Assembly: GCA_002869425.1 (NCBI GenBank) | Contig: PKSZ01000054.1 | Location: forward strand, 1-5,953 | Direction: 5' to 3' | DNA from: Marinilabiliales bacterium | Lineage (GTDB): Bacteria; Bacteroidota; Bacteroidia; Bacteroidales; BM523 | DNA: 5,953 nt | Shown: positions 1-5,953 of the stretch, piece after piece | Layout of the letters: each line of letters starts with the position of its first letter | Numbering within the stretch: position 1 is the stretch's first letter | Position numbers and translations under genes: made by a program | Notes under the pieces: model-generated | The model's input: the letters and a program-made list of their open reading frames with translations, nothing else | Databases searched by the model: none | What the model was told of the DNA's origin: nothing

Positions 1-1177
1 AAGTATAGCGATCAGCCATAATAGCCCTACCTACGGAAACAAATTGTAGCAAAAGAATTACAGTGAAGAAATAGAAAAGAAAGGAAAAAATAACCAGCTT
101 GGTTATTTTCATACTTCGATATACATAAAATAGAATTATGCCAACAATTAATGGTGAAATGTAAAACAATAAGTGAATGTTTCCATTTGAATCCAGTCTT
201 GGATAAGGATAAAAGGTAGACAATTTTAAAGGAACCAGAAATTTGTACAGATACATTACAAATCCATAGGATGCAAACATTAAACGTTGAAACACAGTGA
301 ATGTGCTAAAATCAGCTACTGCCTTTTCTTCCTGTATAATGTAAGTGATATAGATTTCTGCAAGACCGAGAAAGATAAGAAATGCTTTTTCCAGTGTACC
401 TTTGTAAAGAAATTTTTTCTCTGAAAAATATAGCTTTAATCTTGTAAAAGCATCTTTGAAATTCCTAATTGATAATCGATCATCTCTATAGTAGTCAATG
501 GCAATAACCACAAATGGAAAAATTGCAGCTGCAGGTTTGGAGAGAAGGGATAGAATGAATAGAACAACCGTAATAATAAAATAAACAAATTTTCCCCGAT
601 CTTTATAAAGAAGGTAGGTTATTAGAGCAGCCAGAAAGAAAACCGCGTAAAGCACATCTTTTCTTTCAGAGATCCATGCAACACTTTCCACATGAAGTGG
701 ATGAATTGCAAAAATAAGAGAAACCAGAAAGGCAGGTAAGGCCTTATTCCGGCTCAATTTGTATATAAAAATGAATAGAAGCAGGGTTGCAAGAATATGC
801 AGCGTTCTATTGGTTTTATGAAATGGAGCAGGATCGATAGTCAGATTCGGTTTCTTACCAGAAACAGATCTGTTGTAATCAAAAATCAGGCTTATTATTG
901 TAAGTGGGTGATAATTGGAGACAATAGGATTTGTGAAAATGTATTTGATATTTTCAGCAGTAAGACCATTGTCTATAATTTCACTTTCAGTAACATAAGC
1001 CGGGTCGTCCCAGTTTGTGAATTTTAGCTTGGAGACATCTTTATAACAGTAATAAGTAATAAAGATTACTACAACAGAAAGCAATATGGTTATCCAGAAC
1101 TGTGAACCTTGTTTTTCAGTTGAACCCTGCTTTTTTAAGCTTTTTTTTGTTTTTTTCTGCGCCTGCTTTTTGGCCAT
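1..1177 (-). CDS. TMTC/DUF1736-type polytopic membrane protein, probable GT-C glycosyltransferase (N-terminal part)
   Basis: This is an open frame of 392 codons that runs off the left edge, so the C-terminus is missing. The ATG at 1177-1175 is the only plausible start: the in-frame TAG of gatD lies one codon upstream (TAG-TTT-ATG). After a Lys/Gln-rich cytoplasmic tail (residues 1-25) come TM1 (about 27-45), a loop with NWDDPAYV (D57, D58), and then several more hydrophobic segments. Signature motifs are HPLHVESVAW (159-168), ERKD (171-174), LLSKP (211-215), a DUF1736-like stretch QRLMFASYGFVMYLYKF (297-313), and GRAIMADRYT (383-392) at the edge. This pattern matches bacterial relatives of eukaryotic TMTC proteins, which are O-mannosyltransferases with C-terminal TPRs. 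By inference it transfers a sugar from a lipid carrier outside the membrane. TPRs are expected beyond the window but not seen. The substrate is unknown, and the placement in the gatED operon does not explain its role. Confidence 0.82.
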   Translation of the reverse strand, partial: MAKKQAQKKTKKSLKKQGSTEKQGSQFWITILLSVVVIFITYYCYKDVSKLKFTNWDDPAYVTESEIIDNGLTAENIKYIFTNPIVSNYHPLTIISLIFDYNRSVSGKKPNLTIDPAPFHKTNRTLHILATLLLFIFIYKLSRNKALPAFLVSLIFAIHPLHVESVAWISERKDVLYAVFFLAALITYLLYKDRGKFVYFIITVVLFILSLLSKPAAAIFPFVVIAIDYYRDDRLSIRNFKDAFTRLKLYFSEKKFLYKGTLEKAFLIFLGLAEIYITYIIQEEKAVADFSTFTVFQRLMFASYGFVMYLYKFLVPLKLSTFYPYPRLDSNGNIHLLFYISPLIVGIILFYVYRSMKITKLVIFSFLFYFFTVILLLQFVSVGRAIMADRYT

Positions 1178-1180
1178 AAA

Positions 1181-2566
1181 CTATTTATGCACTTTTCTTA
1201 TAAACTCTTCAACTTCAGGAATTCCTCCCTGATATACCAAGTAGCCGTTGTATGGTTCTCTTTTGGTAATGTCGTCATTTATTGGTGTTAGCATTAGTTC
1301 TTTAACTTCCTCAGGGTCGTCTGTCTGACCAAGAACCCATCCCAGCTTAATAAATGCCACTTCAGGAAGCATGTTTCCTGCAGGAACAATACCCATTGCC
1401 ATTAGGTCTCTTCCGGTATCATAAACAAACATATGAACGTAACCCCAGATGGTTTGTAATGTCATATACATGTGCACACCTTTGGCTGCCGCTCTTTTTA
1501 TTGCAGGGTATAGCTCTTTGTTTACATGTCCCAGTCCTGTACCAACAATAACAATACCTTTGTATCCATTATCTACCAATGCATCCAGAGTGTCTGGCTT
1601 CATGCCGGGATAATAGTACATCATGGTAACCTTATCACTAAAATATGGCTTTATGGTAACGTTTCTGTCTTTTCTTCTGGGATTGTAGTTTTTCTTTATT
1701 GGAGTTATTTTTTTTCTGTCTATAGTTGCCAGCGGGGTATCTCCAATTGTTCTAAATGTTGATCTGTATGAAGAGTGCATTTTTCTCACTCGTGTACCTT
1801 TGTGAAGAAGACCAAATTCATCAGAAGTTGGACCAAACATACATACCATTACTTCTGCAATATCTGAATGACCGGCAGCATGCATTGCATGCATTAAATT
1901 TAGCGCTGCATCGGAACTTGGTCTGTCTGATGATCTTTGTGAACCAACCAGTACAATAGGAACAGGAGAATTTTGTACCATATAGGTTAGAGCCGCACTT
2001 GTATGGTGCAGTGTATCTGTACCATGCCCAATAACAATACCCTCGATACCATTTTCTATTTCTTTGCCAATTGCTATTGCTAACTTTTTGTATTGTTCAG
2101 GCCCCATGTTTTCTGAGAAAACTGCAAAAACTTTTTCTGTTGTAAGGTTGCATATATCTGCTAATTCGGGAACAGCTCCATAAAGTTCTCCCGGAGAGAA
2201 TGCAGGAATAACAGCACCGGTTCTATAATCAAGTCTTGATGCTATAGTCCCTCCTGTACCAAATAGTTTTACACTTGGTAAATTTTCTGTGTATGGAAAG
2301 TCTTTTTCCGGAATTTTATAGTTGGCTTTTTTAAAACCAGTTTCTTTCATTTCGGTGATTGTTGAGATATCAACACCCACATTATATCCGGTTTCAATTT
2401 TTAACACAATATGTTGATCATCGTCGTTTTCTGCTCTAGGGAGTACAGTGCCATTGAACTGTCCGCGAGTTGTGTCAATCATTGCCTGACCCCATACCCT
2501 TACATTATACTTTTTTAGTAGCTCTAAAGCTTTGCCTTTATATCCTTGGAAAAGATCATCTTTCAT
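1181..2566 (-). CDS. gatD: Glu-tRNA(Gln) amidotransferase subunit D (asparaginase-like glutaminase subunit of GatDE)
   Basis: This 461-residue protein is the ammonia-producing subunit of the GatDE transamidosome. It hydrolyses an amide donor (Gln or Asn) and passes ammonia to GatE for conversion of Glu-tRNA(Gln). Residues 20-75 form the small N-terminal beta domain specific to GatD (VRVWGQ, HIVLKIETGYNVGVDIS); plain asparaginases lack it. The AnsA-like domain follows with GTGGTIAS (103-110), the GHGTDT loop (180-185) and RKMHSS (261-266). The nucleophile and catalytic residues are therefore T107, T183, D184 and K262. Their spacing agrees with the Thr/Thr-Asp/Lys set of archaeal GatD. A tail of roughly 25 residues after ITKREPYNG (433-441) appears longer than in archaeal proteins as I recall them. 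The ATG at 2566 lies 14 bp after gatE and has no obvious Shine-Dalgarno. A stand-alone L-asparaginase is unlikely given the N-domain and the gatE neighbour. Confidence 0.95.
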   Translation of the reverse strand: MKDDLFQGYKGKALELLKKYNVRVWGQAMIDTTRGQFNGTVLPRAENDDDQHIVLKIETGYNVGVDISTITEMKETGFKKANYKIPEKDFPYTENLPSVKLFGTGGTIASRLDYRTGAVIPAFSPGELYGAVPELADICNLTTEKVFAVFSENMGPEQYKKLAIAIGKEIENGIEGIVIGHGTDTLHHTSAALTYMVQNSPVPIVLVGSQRSSDRPSSDAALNLMHAMHAAGHSDIAEVMVCMFGPTSDEFGLLHKGTRVRKMHSSYRSTFRTIGDTPLATIDRKKITPIKKNYNPRRKDRNVTIKPYFSDKVTMMYYYPGMKPDTLDALVDNGYKGIVIVGTGLGHVNKELYPAIKRAAAKGVHMYMTLQTIWGYVHMFVYDTGRDLMAMGIVPAGNMLPEVAFIKLGWVLGQTDDPEEVKELMLTPINDDITKREPYNGYLVYQGGIPEVEEFIRKVHK

Positions 2567-2580
2567 TATTCTTGGGTTGT

Positions 2581-4551
2581 TTAATTATTTTCAATTTGCT
2601 TTCTTAAATCTTTAAGGTCAAGGTTGCCTACAGCTTGTTTGCGAAGTTCTCCCATTACCCAGTTTATTTCGTTTTCTTTGGTTTTCTTCTTACCTGTTTC
2701 CTTGAACTTTTCTTTGAGAAAACCAATTGGTGCAGTAAGCTCTTCCTTATTACGTTTTTTAAATTTAAGACTAGTAAGGACTGATTCAAATTCCATTTTT
2801 GGATGTTGATACAGAATAGGTAGCATTTCCCGTGCAATTCCAAAATCAAGTTTCTGTGATTTTAAATATTTGAATAAAGCATAAATAATCTTATAGTCGA
2901 AATCTACTGATTTATTATAATGTCCTTCAATATATTTCAATCTGTGGCCAAGAATTGTCCCCAGGAATTTAGCATCTACTTTAAGTTCCTTATTAATTCT
3001 TTCTATTAGCGGAACCAGGTTGTTTTTTAAAAGATAAGTAAATGTATCTTCAGGAATTCCCCACTTCTTCATCTGTTCCATTCTGTCAATTACATCCATG
3101 GGGATATCCTTCTTAAGTGACTCTATATAGCTGTTCTGCAGTGGTATTGGTGCTGAGTCAGTGTCAGGGTACATTCTATCTGCTCCAGGAAGCACTCTTT
3201 CGAATATGGTTGAACCGTCAGCGAAAGATTTTCGTGTTTCATTCGGAACACCTTCAAATGCCATTATGCATCTTTCTTCAATTGTTTCCAAGGCTGTTTT
3301 AATATCATCTTCCGGTCCCCAGAAAATAAATTGTGCATCTTTCTCTTTTGCTTTCAATACCTCTGCCAATTTTTCAGATTCCGATTTTGAAAGTTTATTT
3401 TCTAGTGCCTCGAAACTTGCAATGTTTGGTTTTTCAATACAAGCAATAACTTTAAGTCTGTCGCTGATTTCATCCAGGAATATTTTCCCCGGTTGTGTGA
3501 AGTGTGATAAAATTCCGTTGAATCCCGGCAGGTTTACAGCAACTACTTTTTCTCCATTGTTTTCTGCTTCGATAACAATTTTATTTTTTAGTCCAATTTC
3601 TGCGCAAGTTATTTCTTTGCTGCTTATTTTCCATTTTTTAGAATTGGAAACAGATTCCTTAAGTTTTTTGCGAACATTGAGCAGTGCCCATTGTCTGAAG
3701 CATTCATTATGAGTTAGTTCCGGAATCCATTTGGTGTGCGCAACACCTTTGATTTCAACTCTTGTACCTCCCTTGCAACTCACATTTACATCTTGTCTGC
3801 CAGCTCCAATTCCAGTCCTGACTTTATCGGTACTTCTGTTAAGGAAACGGATGTAGTTGCAGCCTTCCATTACTTCATCAGGATTTACAAACTCCGGATA
3901 AGTAACAGTTTCGATTAATGGCATACCAAGCCTATCTGTTTTATAAACTCTTGTATGGCCGATATCTGAGATTTCTCTGCAAGAATCTTCTTCAAGACTT
4001 AATTGAATGAGGCGTATTTTTTTATTCTTTAGTTGTATCTCACCTTCAACACCAATGATTGCAGTTCTTTGGAAACCCGTTGGGATACTTCCGTCGAGAT
4101 ATTGTTTACGCGTTATATGAACTTCACCAACTATATTGAGTTTTGATAAGAGTGATATTTCAATGGCAATCTCTAATGCCTCTTTGTCAATTTTAAAAGG
4201 AGGCGTGTCATCAACCTCGTAAGTACAAGCTGTTTCATTATTAATTTTATAGATGATTTCTTTCCTTGTTTTGAATTCCATAAGAGCAGTACCATCGTAT
4301 TCTCCCAGCTCACTTAAAGTGGGACGCATGTGTCTTATTACCTCTGCATCATAATCGTCATTTTCATGAAAGACACCAGCCGGACACCTGCAGAAGAGTT
4401 TCTCTTTGGTATTCAACTGCTGATGAACTTCAAGTCCAGACATGAATCCAATTCGATCATAATCCTTTTGTGTTGCATCTTTGCGGGCAACATATCCAAT
4501 CTCTTTTTTTGTTTTTTCGTAATTTTTACGCGAATCTATGCTTTTACTCAT
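2581..4551 (-). CDS. gatE: Glu-tRNA(Gln) amidotransferase subunit E (tRNA-binding kinase/amidase subunit of GatDE)
   Basis: This 656-residue protein binds Glu-tRNA(Gln), phosphorylates the tRNA-bound glutamate with ATP, and amidates it with ammonia from GatD. The GatB/GatE catalytic cradle starts at GLEVHQQLNT (39-48). It continues through LFCRCP (52-57), YLDGSIPTGFQRT (151-163), LSLEEDSCREI (184-194) and GIGAGRQDVNVS (247-258). H43 and the acidic residues in the later motifs are probable metal ligands, by analogy with the family. Residues about 305-430 form the AspRS-like GAD insertion (LPGFNGILSHF, 341-351), which separates GatE from GatB. The cradle resumes with the GatE signature NETRKSFADGST (437-448) and LPGADRMYPDTD (454-465). 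A YqeY-like helical tail runs from about 500 to 656. An in-frame TGA at 4569-4567 leaves the ATG at 4551 as the first start. The first 35 or so residues are longer than in archaeal GatE as I recall it. It is the first gene of the operon. Confidence 0.96.
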   Translation of the reverse strand: MSKSIDSRKNYEKTKKEIGYVARKDATQKDYDRIGFMSGLEVHQQLNTKEKLFCRCPAGVFHENDDYDAEVIRHMRPTLSELGEYDGTALMEFKTRKEIIYKINNETACTYEVDDTPPFKIDKEALEIAIEISLLSKLNIVGEVHITRKQYLDGSIPTGFQRTAIIGVEGEIQLKNKKIRLIQLSLEEDSCREISDIGHTRVYKTDRLGMPLIETVTYPEFVNPDEVMEGCNYIRFLNRSTDKVRTGIGAGRQDVNVSCKGGTRVEIKGVAHTKWIPELTHNECFRQWALLNVRKKLKESVSNSKKWKISSKEITCAEIGLKNKIVIEAENNGEKVVAVNLPGFNGILSHFTQPGKIFLDEISDRLKVIACIEKPNIASFEALENKLSKSESEKLAEVLKAKEKDAQFIFWGPEDDIKTALETIEERCIMAFEGVPNETRKSFADGSTIFERVLPGADRMYPDTDSAPIPLQNSYIESLKKDIPMDVIDRMEQMKKWGIPEDTFTYLLKNNLVPLIERINKELKVDAKFLGTILGHRLKYIEGHYNKSVDFDYKIIYALFKYLKSQKLDFGIAREMLPILYQHPKMEFESVLTSLKFKKRNKEELTAPIGFLKEKFKETGKKKTKENEINWVMGELRKQAVGNLDLKDLRKQIENN

Positions 4552-4572
4552 AATGGAATTTTTATGTCATTC

Positions 4573-4603
4573 CAAATTTAGGTTTGTTTACCAACTTTAC
4601 AAA
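4573..4603 (-). promoter_or_regulatory. Bacteroidota-type promoter of the gatE-gatD-membrane protein operon
   Basis: On the minus strand, TTTG (4603-4600) is followed after 19 bp by TAAATTTG (4580-4573). This matches the Bacteroidota primary sigma consensus TTTG/TAnnTTTG at -33/-7. Transcription would start near 4566, giving a short leader of about 15 nt before the gatE ATG. An imperfect palindrome, CTTTACAAAG (4595-4604), overlaps the -33 element; it may be fortuitous. Confidence 0.72.
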
Positions 4604-4652
4604 GCAACCAATTTATACTCTACAGCATTAAACCAGATTGTTTTGTTTTTTC

Positions 4653-4660
4653 TATATTTG
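4653..4660 (+). promoter_or_regulatory. Possible -7 element for the potassium channel gene
   Basis: TATATTTG matches the TAnnTTTG -7 consensus on the plus strand, 39 bp before the GTG and 60 bp before the alternative ATG of the channel gene. No TTTG or TTG is found at the expected distance upstream (AAAC sits where it should be). The promoter is therefore weak, activator-dependent, or wrongly placed. Confidence 0.35.
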
Positions 4661-4698
4661 GAGTTGCTCTCTATATTGAAAAAGGGAAATTTTACATT

Positions 4699-5751
4699 GT
4701 GTTTCAGAGATTAAAAATAATGCTAAAGTTTATTAATAGAACCAGGCTCTTCAGGAGTATGATCCTTGGAATATTATTCCTTGCCTTGATTGTGTTTATT
4801 GGGATACTCGGCTACATGCTAATAGAAGGATATAGTTTCATTGATGCATTTTTTATGACGCTCATAACAATGTCTACGGTAGGTTTTTCAGAGGTGCAGC
4901 CTTTATCTGATATCGGAAAGCTTTTTACTTCATTCCTGATTATCTTTAGCTTTGGTATCTTTGCATATGTTGTTTCAACTTTTACGAGATACGTAATTGA
5001 TGGTGTTTTTAAAAATTTATATATAGATAGTAAAGTGAAAAAAAGAATCGCAAAACTCAGAAATCATGTAATTGTTTGTGGTTATGGCAGAAATGGATGT
5101 CAGGCCTTAACGGGATTAATAGAGCATAATGAACAGGTCATTATTATTGAATCGAATGCAGAAATTGTAGAGAATATCAGAGAAGAAACGGATTATCTTT
5201 TTATTCATGGAGATGCAACACAGGATGATATTCTGGAATTGGCTCAAATTGATAAAGCAAAGGCTTTAATTACAACATTACCCATCGATTCGGATAATCT
5301 TTTTGTCGTATTAACTGCGAAAGAAAAAAATCCTGCTTTGAAAATTATTAGTAGAGCTTCAAATGATAATTCTGATATCAAATTAAAAAGAGCAGGAGCT
5401 ACAAATGTAATAATGCCTGATAAGGTTGGTGGTCAGCGTATGGCAACACTTGTTGTTCAGCCAGATATCGTTGAGTTTGTTGAATTCCTGTTGCTGCAAC
5501 CTTCTCGTGATGTGAGCCTTGAAGAAGTCTCCTGTGAAAATATTGCAGATTACTTTGTAGACCGTACCATAAGAGAGCTTGATGTAAGAAATGCATCTGG
5601 GGCCAATATTGTTGGGCTCAGAACAGAGTCCGGAGAGTATGTTATCAATCCTTCCCCGGATGTGACTTTATCCTCAAAGGATCAATTGTTTGTTATTGGA
5701 ACTCCTGAGCAGATAAAGAAATTGAAAAATATTTTACACAGAAATATTTAA
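4699..5751 (+). CDS. Two-TM potassium channel subunit with cytoplasmic RCK (TrkA-N/TrkA-C) domain
   Basis: This is an inner-membrane ion channel subunit, expected to assemble as a tetramer with an octameric RCK gating ring. TM1 spans about residues 19-41, a pore helix about 48-58, and the selectivity filter is TVGFS (60-64) followed by E65. TM2 spans about 72-98. The RCK N-domain (about 122-240) has a Rossmann motif, CGYGRNG (127-133), an acidic residue (E151) after the second strand that favours NAD(H)-type ligands, and GDATQDD (171-177). A TrkA-C domain fills about 265-350. The filter departs from canonical TVGYG at two positions, so K+ selectivity is inferred, not certain. The listed start is GTG; the ATG at 4720 (residue 8) is an equally good start, with AGAGA 10 nt upstream, and would give 343 residues. 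Neither choice affects the domains. It lies divergent from gatE and 7 bp upstream of the reductase gene, probably co-transcribed. Confidence 0.9.
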   Translation: MFQRLKIMLKFINRTRLFRSMILGILFLALIVFIGILGYMLIEGYSFIDAFFMTLITMSTVGFSEVQPLSDIGKLFTSFLIIFSFGIFAYVVSTFTRYVIDGVFKNLYIDSKVKKRIAKLRNHVIVCGYGRNGCQALTGLIEHNEQVIIIESNAEIVENIREETDYLFIHGDATQDDILELAQIDKAKALITTLPIDSDNLFVVLTAKEKNPALKIISRASNDNSDIKLKRAGATNVIMPDKVGGQRMATLVVQPDIVEFVEFLLLQPSRDVSLEEVSCENIADYFVDRTIRELDVRNASGANIVGLRTESGEYVINPSPDVTLSSKDQLFVIGTPEQIKKLKNILHRNI

Positions 5752-5758
5752 TGATTTC

Positions 5759-5953
5759 ATGAGATTTCTCATTACAGGTAGCAATGGTTTGGTGGGCCAG
5801 TCATTGGTAAATTCATTAATTTCTAAAGATTGCGATTTTATTGCTACATCTAAAAGTTTGAATATAAATTCTAATATTCCTGCTGCAAAATTTGAACGTC
5901 TTGATATTACTGATACTGCTTCTTTAAATTATATGGTTGATTTATATAAGCCG
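5759..5953 (+). CDS. SDR-family NAD(P)-dependent reductase, RmlD-like (N-terminal part)
   Basis: Only the first 65 codons are inside the window. The protein opens with MRFLITGSNGLVGQ, a Rossmann nucleotide-binding strand and GxxGxxG loop (G7, G10, G13) starting almost at the N-terminus, as in extended SDR enzymes. RLDITD (residues 47-52) holds the aspartate that usually contacts the adenine ring, and DLYKP (61-65) leads into the usual PDxVIN-type strand beyond the edge. This arrangement resembles dTDP-4-dehydrorhamnose reductase (RmlD), the last step of dTDP-L-rhamnose synthesis for surface polysaccharides. Another sugar-nucleotide epimerase or reductase cannot be excluded without the YxxxK active site. 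The ATG lies 7 bp after the channel gene's stop, and no Shine-Dalgarno is visible. Confidence 0.75.
   Translation, partial: MRFLITGSNGLVGQSLVNSLISKDCDFIATSKSLNINSNIPAAKFERLDITDTASLNYMVDLYKP

Larger units (their letters stand above)
4552..4698. promoter_or_regulatory. Divergent intergenic region between gatE and the channel gene
   Basis: These 147 AT-rich base pairs are the only sizeable non-coding stretch. They hold the gatE promoter, the candidate channel -7 element, and two near-identical copies of TCTATATT(T)G at 4651-4660 and 4670-4678, 19 bp apart in the same orientation. No open reading frame, tRNA or strong hairpin was seen here. Confidence 0.6.

Noticed and set aside
797..1027. 76-codon plus-strand frame
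   Set aside because: It is antisense to the membrane protein gene, whose minus-strand frame is open and carries conserved TMTC motifs.
1181..2566. Stand-alone L-asparaginase
   Set aside because: The GatD-specific N-terminal beta domain and the adjacent gatE identify it as GatD.
3161..3712. 183-codon open frame on the plus strand inside gatE
   Set aside because: It lies wholly antisense to highly conserved gatE sequence, has no recognisable domain or start context, and is best explained as a shadow frame.
2581..4551. Bacterial GatB, or a fused AspRS fragment
   Set aside because: The GAD insertion inside a GatB-like cradle, the NETR...DGST and RMYPDTD signatures, and the 656-residue length are those of GatE.
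4595..4604. CTTTACAAAG palindrome as a terminator or operator
   Set aside because: The arms are only four bases, there is no T-tract in the right place, and it overlaps a promoter element. Chance is likely.
4612..4618. TATAAAT on the minus strand as an archaeal TATA box for gatE
   Set aside because: No convincing purine-rich BRE was seen next to it, and the TTTG-N19-TAAATTTG promoter is a better match. It is kept in mind only because an archaeal host is not fully excluded.
5399..5596. 65-codon minus-strand frame under the channel gene
   Set aside because: It is antisense to the RCK domain and has no features of a real protein.

Overview
The window is AT-rich and tightly packed: two divergent gene clusters share a 147-bp intergenic region. 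It most likely comes from a member of the Bacteroidota. In front of the leftward cluster, TTTG and TAAATTTG sit 19 bp apart, which matches the Bacteroidota housekeeping promoter (TTTG, about 19 bp, TAnnTTTG). The starts also lack clear Shine-Dalgarno sequences, as is usual in that phylum. An archaeal host is the main alternative, because the two central genes belong to families I know as archaeal.

Leftward cluster (minus strand, transcribed from about 4566 down past base 1): gatE (4551-2581), then gatD (2566-1181) after 14 bp, then a membrane protein of the TMTC/DUF1736 type (1177 to beyond base 1) after 3 bp. GatD and GatE form the heterodimeric amidotransferase that turns misacylated Glu-tRNA(Gln) into Gln-tRNA(Gln). 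GatD releases ammonia from an amide donor, and GatE activates the tRNA-bound glutamate and amidates it. Every key motif I could check in both subunits is present, so the pair looks functional. The third gene encodes a polytopic protein resembling GT-C glycosyltransferases. Its C-terminal part is outside the window, and no functional link to GatDE is evident beyond the shared operon.

Rightward cluster (plus strand): a two-TM potassium-channel-like protein with a cytoplasmic RCK (TrkA-N/TrkA-C) module (4699-5751), followed after 7 bp by the first 65 codons of an NAD(P)-dependent reductase resembling dTDP-4-dehydrorhamnose reductase (5759 to beyond 5953).

The most notable content is the complete GatDE pair, textbook-archaeal, in an apparently bacterial setting with a bacterial promoter. 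No RNA genes, mobile elements, CRISPR arrays or convincing terminators were seen. No stretch over 300 bp lacks a gene.
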